From NCBI GenBank assembly GCA_905221605.1, contig CAJNDS010002085.1:278501-342500 (forward strand): a stretch of 64,000 nucleotides of DNA. Reading direction: 5' to 3'. The notes beneath the pieces are model-generated. The model was not told the origin of the DNA and made no database searches. It was given only the letters and a program-made list of their open reading frames with translations. A program made the position numbers and the translations under genes. Within the stretch, counting starts at the first letter, position 1. Each line of letters opens with the position of its first letter. This document shows, piece by piece, positions 21,888 through 31,999 of the stretch. Source of the DNA: Symbiodinium natans. Lineage: Eukaryota > Sar > Dinophyceae > Suessiales > Symbiodiniaceae.

Positions 21888-22029
21888 CGAACGAAGCGAG
21901 GAGGGAAACGAATTGGGGCTTGCCTTAGTTGAACCTCGTAGCCTTGAGCCTTGAGCCGTAGCAAACCCTAAACCCTAAACCCTAAACCCTAAACCCTAAA
22001 CCCTAAACCCTGAACCCCCTCGAAACCCT

Positions 22030-22130
22030 AGAGGCGTCCCTGGGCAGCTGGCCACATGGCCATGCAGAGCCGCTAGCCTGGAAAGCCCCGCAGGCGCCGC
22101 CATGGCGACGGATGCTGGAAGGTTCCCCTG
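22030..22130 (-). CDS. candidate exon
   Basis: Minus frame reads GEPSSIRRHGGACGAFQASG then SAWPCGQLPRDASR. Other frames on both strands are also open. Confidence 0.3.
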
Positions 22131-22171
22131 GGTAGTTCGTTTAGGGTTTAGGTTTTAGGGTTTAGGGTTTA

Positions 22172-22264
22172 GCGTTATAAGCTGTTCTAAGTACCTATAA
22201 CTAGGTAATGAAAAGTATAGTTGCCTTACTTATCACCTCACTTGTAACTGCCCATAACGTCCAA
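22172..22264. mobile_element. family A element, diverged
   Basis: Contains AAGTATAGTTGCC, CTTATCACCTCACTTGTAAC and the CTGCCCATAACGTCCAAG end. It resembles the copies at 28386 and 38947. Confidence 0.65.
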
Positions 22265-22921
22265 GGGGGTGAGGGAGCTTGGATTTCTGCTTTAAGGTTC
22301 GTTGAACGTATGATTCTGTGCTTGCTTATGTTATGTTGTTCTGTATTTATGTTGTTTATGATTCTTGTGCTCTTTTAGGGTCGCTTTCCACTTCTGAGGG
22401 GTTTAGAGTTTAGAGCTTAGGGTTTAGGATAGTTCTTCTGCTCAAGCAACGAATTGCGAAGGTGCCTCCCAGAACCAAAAAAAAACCCTCACCCCGGAAG
22501 CCTACACCCTAAACCCTAGCAGTTCCCTTGCAGAGCCAAGAGTCAAAGGGTCAAGGCTCATACCCCTACGGTTGCAGGCTTCCCTTTTTTTCTCCACATG
22601 TGACCCTTATATTCCCTTAGAGGATCCTTGAAGAGGGTCCCCAAACCCAATCGTCCAAGGACAAGTCCCTTGACAGAGATAGCAGCACCGAAACTTGCTA
22701 AAACGCGCCTCAAGTCTACAACTTCTTACCCTGAAGGCCTAGACCCTAGCTTTAGAGCTGCACTTGTGGTTTTGAGGTCTAGGGTTTAGGGGTGCAGAGT
22801 ACCCTAGCTCCTAAACCCTAAACCTGAGACCCTAAACCCTGAACCAGGGCTTAGCATTTCGGATTTGTTCCCCCGGCCCCTAAACCCTAAACCCTAAACC
22901 CTAAACCCTAAACCCTAAACC

Positions 22922-23020
22922 TTCAACCTGATCCGTCCACTCGCCCACGTCGCCTGCGACGCCTTCGTGGAGCACGCCTCGGCAGTCGACCTGTGCTCTC
23001 TTTGCTGCACTTCGGCTGCG
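22922..23020 (-). CDS. candidate exon, frame ambiguous
   Basis: A textbook island, CCCTAAA on the low side and a long TTTAGGG array on the high side, but three frames look protein-like. The minus reading AAKRAQVDCRGVLHEGVAGD then VGEWTDQVE is preferred. A plus reading (LIRPLAHVACDAFVEHASAV) is a real alternative. Confidence 0.4.
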
Positions 23021-23022
23021 CG

Positions 23023-23140
23023 AGGTTTAGGGTTTAGGGTTTAGGGTTTAGGGTTTAGGGTTTAGGGTTTAGGGTTTAGGGTTTAGGGTTTAGGGTTTAG
23101 GGTTTAGGGTTTAGGGTTTAGGGTTTAGGGTTTAGGGTTT
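23023..23140. repeat. interstitial telomeric array (TTTAGGG)n
   Basis: About 17 perfect heptamers. Confidence 0.98.
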
Positions 23141-23394
23141 CTGCAGCGCTATCTCTAGGGTTTAGGGTTTAGGATTTATGACTTAGGCCTGTGGGTTGTG
23201 CTATCTGCTAGAGGGAGCCTACGGTTTCGACTCTTGGTACACTTCTCGATTTGTGAGGGCTTACGGTTTCTAGGTTTAAGGGTTGTAGGTTCTGCAGGGT
23301 TCAGCACGGGTTTCAGAGTTCGGGTGCCTTTAGGGCTTAGGGTTTAGGCTTCTAAGCCCTAAGGCCCGAACCCTACAACCTTCTTGCGTAAACC

Positions 23395-23550
23395 CCTGTT
23401 CAAGCCGACCTCCCGGATGTGCCAGCAAACCTCCATGCATGCTTGAGCCCCTAGAAGCCCCTGAAGCCCCGGCTGATGACGCAAATTCCGAGTATCTTGA
23501 CGGACTCTCGGCAAGACATGTCGGGCAGCGCAGCTGTCGCTTTTTAGGGC
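23395..23550 (-). CDS. candidate exon, Ser/Gly-rich
   Basis: Minus frame reads RQLRCPTCLAESPSRYSEFA then SSAGASGASRGSSMHGGLLA. One CxxC and a low-complexity Ser/Gly stretch; open for over 50 codons. Confidence 0.4.
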
Positions 23551-23602
23551 AGCCTCCACCATTCCAATTGTTTAAACCCCCCTGTACTTCAGTCTCAGGG
23601 CA

Positions 23603-23745
23603 GCTTCATGGACCCTTACTCTGGTCCCTTACCTCCTCTAAAGGGCTCTGATGTAAGGGCCCTTGGGTCTTATAGGGTATGTAAGGGCCATAGAAGGGGG
23701 TCCCCTTTGAAGGGCCCATACTGAGGGACCATGTAACTACCCTAA
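23603..23745. mobile_element. family E MITE-like element
   Basis: Shares CATGGACCCTTA, GGTCCCTTACCTCCT, AGGGCTCTGATGTA and GGGCCCATACTGAGGGACCATG blocks with 51222-51355, which is the only other copy. Confidence 0.85.
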
Positions 23746-24224
23746 GATTCAGGCAGGGTCGGAAGTCCTGGCCCTTGCTTGGCAAGGCCGGACCCACTTG
23801 AAAGCCCTGCAAAAGGCGAGAAATTTCATCTCCCAACCTCCGGTGGAAGGGTTTAGGGTTTAGGGTTTAGGGTTTAGGGGCAGCGGTGGCTCTAGGCCCC
23901 ATACATCCTCAAACCCTAAACCCTCAAGAGCTGCATGCGGTAGCTGAGCGTCCCGTCTGCTTTCAGATCTTTTGAGCCTTATAAGGTTCTGGGCTGCACC
24001 GCACTATATACCATATACCATATACTCTATACTCTATACTCTAGTTTATTTTACCATATGCCTTATACTATATATGATATACCTGTACTATGTAGAATAT
24101 ACCATCTGTATGCTCAGTAAGGTCGTTAAGGTCTGCAGGCGAACCCAACGGTCCGAAGCGCTTCATGTCTGAACTCACTCTTGGCTCTCAACCCTAAACC
24201 CTAAACCCTAAACCCTAAACCCTA

Positions 24225-24335
24225 AACCCCATGCGAGCATCACCGCCAGCAAGCCGAAGAGTCCAACGTCCTTCGCTCCGGCGATATCGGCCGGGGAGAA
24301 GCAGTGCCTGGCAGATTGGCAGTTTCGCCATTTCG
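24225..24335 (-). CDS. candidate exon, hydrophobic
   Basis: Minus frame reads NCQSARHCFSPADIAGAKDV then GLFGLLAVMLAWG. CCCTAAA on the low side, TTTAGGG on the high side. A plus frame is also open. Confidence 0.45.
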
Positions 24336-25682
24336 GGTTTAGGGTTTAGAGGGTTTAGGGTTTAGGGTTTAGGGTTTGGGGTTTAGGGTTTTGGGGTACT
24401 AGCACGATTCAATCACGTAATCACGCACATCACCCTAAAGTCTGAAGTCCGCTGTATCTTGGCATGTAGGCTGCCGCGTTGCTTCATGTTGCATATCGCA
24501 TCCTCGCGCATCCCGCCACCCTGCACAGCTCGAGGTGTCGAGGCATTGCCGTCTGGACTTTGCACGGTGCGACACTGGCCTGCACCACTTTAGGGTTTAG
24601 GGTTAAGGTTTAGTGCAGAAACTTCGACACGGGGGGAGTTTCCCAGGACTGGGGTACCCTTTTTGCGGTGCCCTAGTCAGGAATCTAGTATACTGAGGGT
24701 ATATTAGGGTACACGTACTTGAGGAAATACCTACAATGTGGAGGTTTGGGTTCAGGTCTGCTCTGTGCGGCATGCAGACTGTAATTGAAGTCTTCTAGTC
24801 CTATAAGAACAAGCCATTAGATGCCAAAAACGGGGAAGTGCAAACAAAAATGTACAACAAAAGAAAACTTGGTAGTGCAGCTCACCCACCTCTTGGGTAC
24901 TCGGAGGGATACCACTCAACAGCCTGGCGTTCAGCCACAATGATGCCCAAGATGTGTCAATGTAGCACGCAGTCGAATGTAGCAGCTATACCCCTAAAAC
25001 CAAAACCCTAAACCCTAAACCCTAAACCCTATGAAAGAACTTCTACAGGGATCTATAGGGAATGATCCAAAAGGGAGCCCTAAACCCTAAACCCTACAGT
25101 AGCATGAACTAGAGGGTGAAGTCTCCAATCTCCAACTTTCAAAGGCCTTGAAGGGGTTCCATCATAATCTTCCACGGTAAACGCATTTGATAAGAAATCG
25201 TTCAAAACAAATTAGTCCCCAACTTAAGCTCCATTTCTTGATCCAGGGTCTCATATAACCTCAGGGTTCTAAATTTGGGACCCGCAACCCTCCAGCGATC
25301 CAGCCCTAGGTTGAGGGTTTAGGGTTTTGAGGGTTGAACGTTTTCGGGTTTCGGTTTGGGGTGTATCGGGGGTGACCACCCTCCAGCCCTCCAGCCCTCC
25401 AGCCCCCCTCCAACCCTCCAACCACTCCAGCCCCAAGGCTGTAAGGTTGAGGGAGGGCTGGAGGGTTTAGGGTTTAGGGTTTAGGGTTTAGGGTTTAGGG
25501 TTTAGGGTTTAGGGGGGCTGTAAGGTTGAGGGAGGGGATTCGAGTACCCCTATTCGAATCCCTATTCAGGACTGTTCGTATAAGGGGGGGAAACTCCCAA
25601 CTCCTAGGGGGTTACCCTAAACCCTAGACCCTAGACCCTAGACCCTAAAACCCTAAACCCTAAACCCTCCCAGAGATTCACC

Positions 25683-25787
25683 CGCGGCTCCTGGCAGTCA
25701 TCCCGCCCTGCGCAGAAGGCTTTGCATGCCTCTTCGGAGGCCCCGACGTCCAGGACGGTCTCCGCGAGGTCGCTCGACAGATCAGTC
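25683..25787 (-). CDS. PAN-like gene, exon with second Cys module
   Basis: Reads TDLSSDLAETVLDVGASEEA then CKAFCAGRDDCQEPRVNLW. It starts one base after an AAG acceptor at the end of a telomeric-heptamer intron. The next likely donor is GA (GAGGGTTTAGGG). Confidence 0.65.
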
Positions 25788-26971
25788 CTTGGGTTTAGGG
25801 TTTAGGGTTTAGGGTTCAGGGTTCGGGGTTTAGGGCTCGCCGTGTGGGGCCTCATGAGTCCGAGGCTCCCATCAGCGCTTCGGCAGGAGCGCCGGTAGGA
25901 GTGGAAGCTCTCGCTCCGGCAGCCGTGTCGGATGTAGCAGGTGGCATGGGTATGGCCATCTGCCCTCATGGGCTGGTGCCTGCTGCCCGTTCGACTCGTA
26001 GAGGCCGGCATCATATTGCAGAAGGAATGGGTTGCAGGAGGCCTGCTGTAATATACGACGCCTTGGCAGCTCTGGATCTGCAGGCAAGCCTCCTGACACT
26101 CCGCCGCCGTGGGGCCCTCGCCAGCAAGGGGAGTTGGGAGATGCTCGTGGTTGACCCCAACGCCGGCCCAGTCCTGGCAGCGCCCAGGCATCTCAGTAAA
26201 CTGCGTCGGATCCAGGGACGCCTCGTAGCCGGGTGTCGGGGTCTTCATCCACAGCTTTCCTCGACTCATTTTGGACACACCAGCCGAGGAGGGTTCGACA
26301 GGCTTCTCAGGGAGGAATGGCTAACCCCTACATCGCAGCTTCAAGCGCTAGGCACAAGCAACCGATCACAAGTGTGAAAATCTGGGAGGTTCCCCCTTAT
26401 GCTCACATTCCTTCGTAGAGATCCCTACTCAGGACTGCTAGTATGAAGGGGAACATCCCCAGTCAAAATTTGTGAAAAGCTCCCTAAACCCTAAACCCTA
26501 AACCCTAAACCCTGACCCTAAAGCTTGCTTTTGGAGAGCCCCGAAATCCCCAGCCACCGGGGATGAGCTCAGCCGACTCGCAGATCTTTACCGCCTGAAT
26601 TGGGGCTTGGGTTTAGGGTTTAGGGTTTAGGGTTTAGGGCTCACTCTTCAGGGGGTACTTCCCCAAGAACCACTAGCCCTGAAGCCCTGACCCAAAACCC
26701 GAACGAACCTCTTCGCCCGCCCCCTAAACCCCAAACCCCTAAACCCCAAACCTCTAACCCCAAAAACCCTAAACTCCCTACCAAGAACTACTGAGGTCCA
26801 TGGTACCTCTAACCCAATCATAACAGTACTTATAGCCCACTTCTTAGCCCCATAAGTGCCAAGTTATGAATAGAATTGGGTTCTCTCTCTCTCTGCCGCT
26901 GCATCCCAAAGGTCCCACTGCATATAATTGGGTTATAAGTAATCTAAACCCTAAACCCTAACCTCTCTATA

Positions 26972-27003
<32 letters not shown>

Positions 27004-28307
27004 TCTCTAAACCCTAACCCCTAAACCCTAAACCCTAAACCCCCCTACCCAGAACGATTCTTCCCGGGCCTTGTGTTCGCTGCTCCAGTCATCTTGGAAA
27101 TGGAAGCCGAAGCAGGAGGCCCTTGCACTACACCACTCCTGAGTGCCCATGATGGGGTCATTTTTTGCCACCCGACTAGCCGCAGCAATGCGGGGTATGT
27201 TATGATAGGGTTTAGGGGTTTGGTGAATAATGGCAAGTGAACATTAAGGCAGGAGTTCGTTCACACCATAAAGGGGCTTATAAGGGAACCCGAACCCGAA
27301 AGAAAGGAATAAGGGCCTACTCCGGGTCCTAGATACTTAGCAACAAAAGCTTCCAAGGACCTAATTGCAAGGCTCTTTGGCCAGCGCGACGCAATCACCC
27401 TCGGTGCCATCGCAGAACTCGGTGTCCGTGGTGGGCAAGGGTTCCGTTAGCTCCTGTGTCTAGACCCAGGAGTAACCTACGAATGATAAGGGTGCCCTTT
27501 TTGGGTTTAAAGAGGTATATGGGAACCCAAACCCTAAGAAAAGGGAATAAGGGCCTACTCCGGGTCCCAGGTGTTCTCGTGCTTGTTGTCTAGCGGCGAC
27601 TGGCACTTCGTCTCAACACCGTGAGGGTACCATTTTGTTGGGGTAGAGTTCAGTGTTGAGAATCATACGGATTGTGGAGATTTGAATGCTCCAAGTGCTG
27701 CTCAGAAGGTTTAGACTGGGACATTGTGCAACGAAGGTGTCGGCAGCTACAACACTAAACCCTAAACCCGAAACCCGAAAAACGTCTAAGAACCTCGCAA
27801 AGGGAAGCCATGCCCGTGAAGCCTGCATCCCCAGCAGCAAAGGGAAGAGGTCTGTAGGGTTTAGGGTTTAGGGTTTAGGGTTTAGGGTTCAGGGGAATCA
27901 GCACCCTGAAGCCTTAACTCCCCCACATGGTAGACATCGCCATGCTAGTGCCTCGCTGCTTCAATGCTATGAGATTACACAGGCCGTCAGGCATGCCAGG
28001 CATGCCAGCCGAGCACACGTGAAGGCCGTACTGGTGTGTTTAATCGCCCTTTATCCTGGGTCTCTGATATGGTCCGCTGATTATTGCTTGAGAACCCCCC
28101 CAAAAAAAATCTTTTCTTCCCTATAAGGGTAATAAGGGGATACCCTACCCTAAACCCTAAACCCTAAAGGCCCTAAACCTTAAACCGTGATGGCATTTAA
28201 ACAGCTCCCTGGACCTGGCACTGCTGGGCCGTGCCCGGACCCTCATAGTCGGCAGGCTCGTCAGCAGAAGCCAGGGCCACCAGGAAAGAGGCCAGAAGAG
28301 CAGCCAT
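25683..28307 (-). CDS. secreted Cys-rich protein with PAN/Apple-like module (multi-exon)
   Basis: Seen: minus-strand exons beginning with an N-terminal signal peptide (MAALLASFLVALASA at 28307), then Cys-rich pieces at 27571-27655, 27362-27457, 27050-27138 and 26540-26606, a long exon at 25839-26278 and one at 25683-25787. The long exon holds AAECQEACLQIQSCQGVVYY followed by FCNMM, the Cys spacing (C-x3-C-x5-C...C) of PAN/Apple domains. The last exon has another C-x3-C-x5-C set (ACKAFCAGRDDC). Two joins were tested and keep frame with GA...AG introns (27458-27570 and 25788-25838). Known: PAN/Apple modules bind proteins or sugars in secreted or surface proteins. Inference: an extracellular or vesicle protein. 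Both the exon list and the 3' end are incomplete; a frame conflict near 27620-27750 is unresolved. Confidence 0.6.
25788..25838 (-). other. 51-nt intron made of telomeric heptamers
   Basis: On the minus strand it opens GAGCCCTAAACC, contains six or seven CCCTAAA-type heptamers (with CCCCGAA and CCCTGAA variants) and ends ACCCAAG before G. Removing it joins ...HTA to TDLSSD in frame (phase 2). Splice dinucleotides GA...AG. Confidence 0.6.
25839..26278 (-). CDS. PAN-like gene, main exon
   Basis: About 146 codons open on the minus strand: TPGYEASLDPTQFTEMPGRC, a loop with GVGVNHEHLPTPLAG, the C-x3-C-x5-C core, HSFCNMMPAS and DGHTHATCYIRHG. The opposite strand is also open for 177 codons, but its product lacks domain-like Cys spacing. 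Confidence 0.6.
26382..26461. mobile_element. family B element, shortened
   Basis: GGTTCCCCCTTATGCTCACA and AGGGGAACATCCCC ends, centre deleted. It lies on the 5' side of the PAN main exon, so it is probably part of that intron. Confidence 0.75.
26540..26606 (-). CDS. PAN-like gene, candidate small exon
   Basis: Minus frame reads PIQAVKICESAELIPGGWGF. Telomeric heptamers on both sides. Membership in the gene is inferred from position only. Confidence 0.35.
26787..26944. mobile_element. family A element with CT microsatellite insertion
   Basis: TGAGGTCCATGGTACCTCTA left part and ATAATTGGGTTATAAGTA right part, with (CT)n and CTGCCGCTGCATCC inside. A longer (CT)n run follows at 26969-27008. 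Confidence 0.6.
27050..27138 (-). CDS. PAN-like gene, Cys exon
   Basis: After GGGCACTCAG|G the frame reads EWCSARASCFGFHFQDDWSS then EHKAREESFWV. The C-x5-C-FGFHF pattern matches the central strand of PAN-type modules. Confidence 0.5.
27158..27200 (-). repeat. conserved CTAGTCGGGTGGCAAAAAA motif
   Basis: Plus strand ATTTTTTGCCACCCGACTAG, then CCGCAGCAATGCGGGGT. One of six copies in the window, all in the same orientation. It lies just upstream of the exon at 27138. Confidence 0.6.
27261..27346. mobile_element. family X introner-like element, left end missing
   Basis: GGGCTTATAAGGGAACCCGAAC, GAAAGAAAGGAATAAGGGCC and the right terminal repeat TACTCCGGGTCCTAG. It separates the Cys exons at 27138 and 27362. 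Confidence 0.75.
27362..27457 (-). CDS. PAN-like gene, Cys exon
   Basis: Reads ELTEPLPTTDTEFCDGTEGD then CVALAKEPCN. Three Cys, acidic. It begins at G after GACACAG, exactly at the end of a family X element, and is in frame with the exon upstream of that element. Confidence 0.6.
27458..27570 (-). mobile_element. family X introner forming an intron
   Basis: Terminal inverted repeats GACCCAGGAGTAACC (plus, left) and GGGCCTACTCCGGGTC (right). On the minus strand the exon ends ACCTGG, the intron starts GACCCGGAGTAGG and ends CACAG, and the exon resumes GAGCTA, giving ...NTW-ELTEPL without frame change. GA...AG, AG|G. Confidence 0.7.
27571..27655 (-). CDS. PAN-like gene, Cys exon
   Basis: Minus frame reads KWYPHGVETKCQSPLDNKHE then NTW. 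A different minus frame (VAADTFVAQCPSLNLLSSTW) is open over 27620-27755 and may be a further exon; the overlap of the two is unexplained. Confidence 0.45.
28085..28142. mobile_element. family D element, left half
   Basis: ATTGCTTGAGAACCCCCCCA and CTTCCCTATAAGGGTAATAA. Right half absent. Confidence 0.65.
28200..28307 (-). CDS. PAN-like gene, first exon with signal peptide
   Basis: ATG at 28307 starts MAALLASFLVALASA, a standard hydrophobic signal with an A-x-A-like cleavage site, then DEPADYEGPGTAQQCQVQGA. Only about 14 nt separate the ATG from a telomeric array on the 5' side, so the 5' UTR is spliced or very short. The donor lies before the TAA at 28199. Confidence 0.65.
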
Positions 28308-28385
28308 GGGCAGTGAGAAGTAGGGTTTAGGGTTTAGGGTTTAGGGTTCAGGGTTCAGGGTTTAGGGTTCCAAATACCCTCAAGA

Positions 28386-28458
28386 AGATTATATCATGCC
28401 ATAAGTATAGTTGCCCTACTTATCACCCCACTTTATCGCTACCCATGAACCTCTAGGT
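28386..28458. mobile_element. family A element, 5' truncated
   Basis: ATAAGTATAGTTGCCCTACT, ATCACCCCACTTTATCGCTA and ACCCATGAACCTCTAGGTAG. Confidence 0.75.
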
Positions 28459-28494
28459 AGGAGAGCAGCCATGGTCTCGAACCGTTTGCTTCCT

Positions 28495-28622
28495 ACACTA
28501 GACGAGACCAAACCGCACTACACTAGACTTGACTAGACAAGAATGGACTGGGCTGTACTGAAACAAGAAGACCTGGGCTACACTGCCCTGCACTACACTG
28601 AGGCCTAGTACACTTTGCCACG
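28495..28622. repeat. degenerate CACTA/GACTA short-repeat tract
   Basis: ACTACACTAGAC, GACTAGACAAG and CTGCACTACACTGAG variants over about 125 bp. No coding frame. Confidence 0.5.
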
Positions 28623-29094
28623 TTGAAGGTTCTTCAGACCGAAGTCAACGTTGAAAGGAGTTGTGGGCCAGTATGCTGAGAGCCGCGTGATTCGTCAATG
28701 ATGTGCATGCATGGGTCTAGGGTCTACTCCTTTTTGCCCTAACCCCTTTTTTGAAAAAGGTCTCTCTTGCCCTAACCCCTAAACCTTAAACCCTAAAGCC
28801 CTAAACCCTAAACCCTAAAACAAGCTTGGCTCGGCCTTGGTTTGAGGACCACACCCCCTAAACCCTAAACCCTAAACCCCCTTTGCAGGGCCCGGGGCCC
28901 AAAGTCTTGAATACTTTGACATCAGCTTCCTGTCAGTTTTCGCTCTTCTGCCTCAAGCTCTTGCGAGGGGTTTAGGGTTTAGGGTTTAGGGTTTAGGGTT
29001 TAGGGTTTGGGGCCCTTGTTCAAGTTCCCGTGGAACCCTGCCATGATGGAGCCACAAGCATGGCCTTGGGTTTTCGGGCGTTCTGTACCGAGAC

Positions 29095-29275
29095 CGAATA
29101 CGGTTAGAGCCAAAAACTACAGGAGTAAGGAACAGAGAGTATGCGAAGAATGGTGTGTTAAGAACTAGTTTAAACTTCAAAGCAAAAACTACAAGAGTAA
29201 GGACTGTAGGATAGTAAAATGTATTGTAACAGAAATATTGAAACGGCACAACGGCTGCCAGCAAAAACTAAAGCA
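29095..29275. repeat. imperfect direct repeats (CAAAAACTACA(G/A)GAGTAAGGA)
   Basis: Two close copies (29112 and 29183) and a weaker third (29262). AT-richer than the surroundings; no convincing gene. Confidence 0.6.
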
Positions 29276-30299
29276 GAATGGGGAGATCATTATGTAAAGC
29301 ATAAACAAGAAGAGTTCTACCAAACTGTGAAATCTTGGTGGGGTTTACGGATGAAGGATTTGGGTTTGGGTTTGGTTTTGAAGAAGCGATGAAACTCAAA
29401 ACCTCATCCAACAACGACACAGCACAATTTGTGAACTTTTGCAAAATTGAAATGATGGATTTTCAGGGGAATCCATGGGTTATGCAAGCGGGCCTTCGGC
29501 CCCTACACCCCAAATATGGGGGTTCTGGAGACTGACCACAAGCAATGGGAACCCTGAATGCGTCAATGCCTGCGGCCGCCTAACCCCCTACACCCCAAAC
29601 CCCGAGTCTCCGGTCGCCCCTGCGGCCCCCGAGACTGGAACACCAAAACAACATCCGCTTGCCTGTCAATGAGGGTTTTCAGGGTTCAGGCTTTAAGGCT
29701 AGGGCTTTAGGGCTTTTTGGGCTTAGGGTTTAGGGTTCAGGCTTTAGGGTTTAGGGCTTTAGGGTTTTAGGGGCTTAGGGTTCAGGCTTTAGGGTTTTAG
29801 GGTTTAGGGTTTAGGGTTTTAGGGCTTTAGGGTTTTAGGGGCTTAGGGTTATGCCCTGCCAGGCTTGCGGAGGAGTGTGTTAGTTTGTACTTGAAGATGC
29901 CTGACGCCAAACCCTCAGGTTTGTGGGCGAAACGCTGGGTGGGGTTTAGGGCTTGGGGTTCTGGATTTCGGGTATAGGCCTTGGAGGGTCTAGAAAGACC
30001 AGGCAGGGGAAACCTGGGCAGGGACTCTCTGGACCCCAAAACCTGGGCCCTAAGCCCTAAGCCCTCAACCCTGGCCCTAAACCCTAAGCCCTAAACCCTC
30101 AGCCCTAAGCCCTACAACCCACTTGCCGCCTCACGTCTGATGGCATCTCACCAAGACGACTCAGGGCGTAGAGCTCCGAACCTCCAGTGGGGCTCAGTGG
30201 GGCTGAGAGGTTTAGGGCTTTTTTTTGCCACCCGCTTAGCTGACCTCTCGGTTTAGGGTTTAGGGTGTAGGGTCGAGGGTTTAGGGTTTAGGGGTGATA

Positions 30300-30450
30300 T
30301 GTTGGGCTGGAGTAGTATGGGGGCCTTATTCAATAGAATAGGGTCATTGGTGAGGTTATGTTAGTAGAAGGATACAGGGACCATGAGGGAATACTACGAG
30401 TAGTAGTAATTATTCCGACCCCCTATATGATGTGATACCCGAATCCCTTT
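30300..30450. mobile_element. family J element
   Basis: Shares GGGACCATGAGGGAATACTA and AATTATTCCGACCCCCTAT blocks with 62395-62490. Non-coding. Confidence 0.5.
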
Positions 30451-31021
30451 AGCAGGCTGCTTAGTCCACATCTGGGCCAGGTCGTGAGACTTTCTGTGGT
30501 TTGACGGGCTTTGGCTAAAAACCTGTCTTGATCAACCAATGTAAACTAGCGACAAGAATCCGGGCCCTTGGCGAGACTAGTTTAGGGTTTAGGGTTTAGG
30601 GTTTAGGGTTTAGGGACTGCTCCATGGTTTGTTAGGGGCGCTTGAAGCGGCCTAAGGCTCAAAAGCCTTCTAAGAAGCCGCCTTCAACCCCAAACCCTAA
30701 ACCCTAAACCCTCTACACCTTATAGGCCGCCTACGCCGAATGTAACCCTTCAACCCTACGGGAAGAAAGCTCAAGGAACCTTATCCCCACCCAGGGACTC
30801 CCCAGTACCTCTTCATTTAAGGCATCTTCCCTCAAGGTCTATTAGGGTTGAGGAACCTTAAAAAAAGAGGGGGCCCCTAAGACGATTCAAGCAACCTTCC
30901 TTCCTTAAGGGTGAATGGGGAGACCGACTCGAGGTAGCCCTAAACCCTAAACCCTGAACCCGAAACCCTAAACCCGAAACCCTGTACCCTAAACCCGAAA
31001 CCCTAAACCCGAAACCCTCGG

Positions 31022-31115
31022 TTCTTGAGCTTGCCTCCAGGTGCCCCTCCTCCGCGTCCTCGGCTGGGGGGCCCGTCTCCCCCTCGCGGCGACCAACCTC
31101 TGCGCGCTCGGCTTC
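31022..31115 (-). CDS. candidate exon, acidic disordered
   Basis: Minus frame reads PEAERAEVGRREGETGPPAE then DAEEGHLEASSRT. Likely an unstructured linker. A GA donor (GAGGGTTTCGGG) would lead straight into telomere-like repeats. Confidence 0.55.
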
Positions 31116-31232
31116 AGGGTAGGGTTTAGGGTTTAGGGTTTAGGGTTTAGGGTTTAGGGTTTAGGGTTTAGGATTTAGGGTTTAGGGTTTAGGGTTTAGG
31201 GTTTAGGGTTTAGGGTTTAGGGTTTAGGGTTC
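31113..31232. repeat. interstitial telomeric array (TTTAGGG)n
   Basis: About 16 heptamers, one ATTTAGG variant. Confidence 0.97.
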
Positions 31233-31365
31233 AGCATCTCAAAGTTCAAGCATTCACTAGGCTGGCAGCCTTTCAAGCGCCCGAAAAGTACCCACCCAGG
31301 GGGTGGGGGGGGTGGTGGGGGGGTGGGGGGGGGGGTGGGGGGCGGGGGGCGGGGGGGACCTTGCC

Positions 31366-31850
31366 CACTAAACAAATGACCTTGCCCGCAAAATATATGA
31401 CCTTGCCCACGAAAAAAAGACCTTGCCCGCTAAATATATGACCTTGCCCGTTAAATATGTGACCTTGCCCGCTAAATATAGGACCTTGCCCGCTAAATAT
31501 AGGACCTTGCCCGCTGAATATAGGACCTGGCCCGCTAAATATAGGACCTTGCCCGCTAAATATATCACCTGGCCCGGGTCATATATTTAGCGGGCAAGGT
31601 CACATATTTAGCGGGCAAGGTCATACATTTAGCGGGCAAGGTCATATATTTAGTGGGCAAGGTCACCCTTTAGCGGGCAAGGTCATATATTTAGTGGGCA
31701 AGGTCATTTTTTAGCCAATGGACCTTGCCCACTAAATAATATACGACCTTGCCCGCTAAATATATGACCTTGCCCGCTAAATATATGACCTTGCCCGCTA
31801 AATATATGACCTTGCCCGCTAAATATAAGACCTTGCCCGCAAAGTCATTA
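31366..31850. repeat. 21-bp satellite with two strand reversals
   Basis: Unit GACCTTGCCCGCTAAATATA(T/G) repeats head to tail to about 31571, then flips to its reverse complement (31577-31710), then flips back to 31850. The inner junction is CACCTGGCCCGGGTCA. A G/T-rich tract (31300-31360) precedes it. Confidence 0.92.
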
Positions 31851-31999
31851 ACATTTATATTATATATGAAAGAGTGGTTTAGGGTTTAGGGTTTAGGGTT
31901 TAGGGTTTCGAGTTTCGGGTTTCGGCTGGGGCGAACCCACGTCGCAGGGATGACTTCGAGTCTTGTCTGATAGGGTTTCGGGTTTTAGGGTTTAGCGTT

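Noticed and set aside
25844-26377. 177-codon plus-strand open frame
   Set aside because: It is the shadow of the minus-strand PAN-like exon, which has domain-like Cys spacing and frame-tested joins.
29335-29535. Plus-strand gene starting MVGFTDEGFGFG
   Set aside because: Composition is partly repeat-derived, no supporting exon context; left unannotated.
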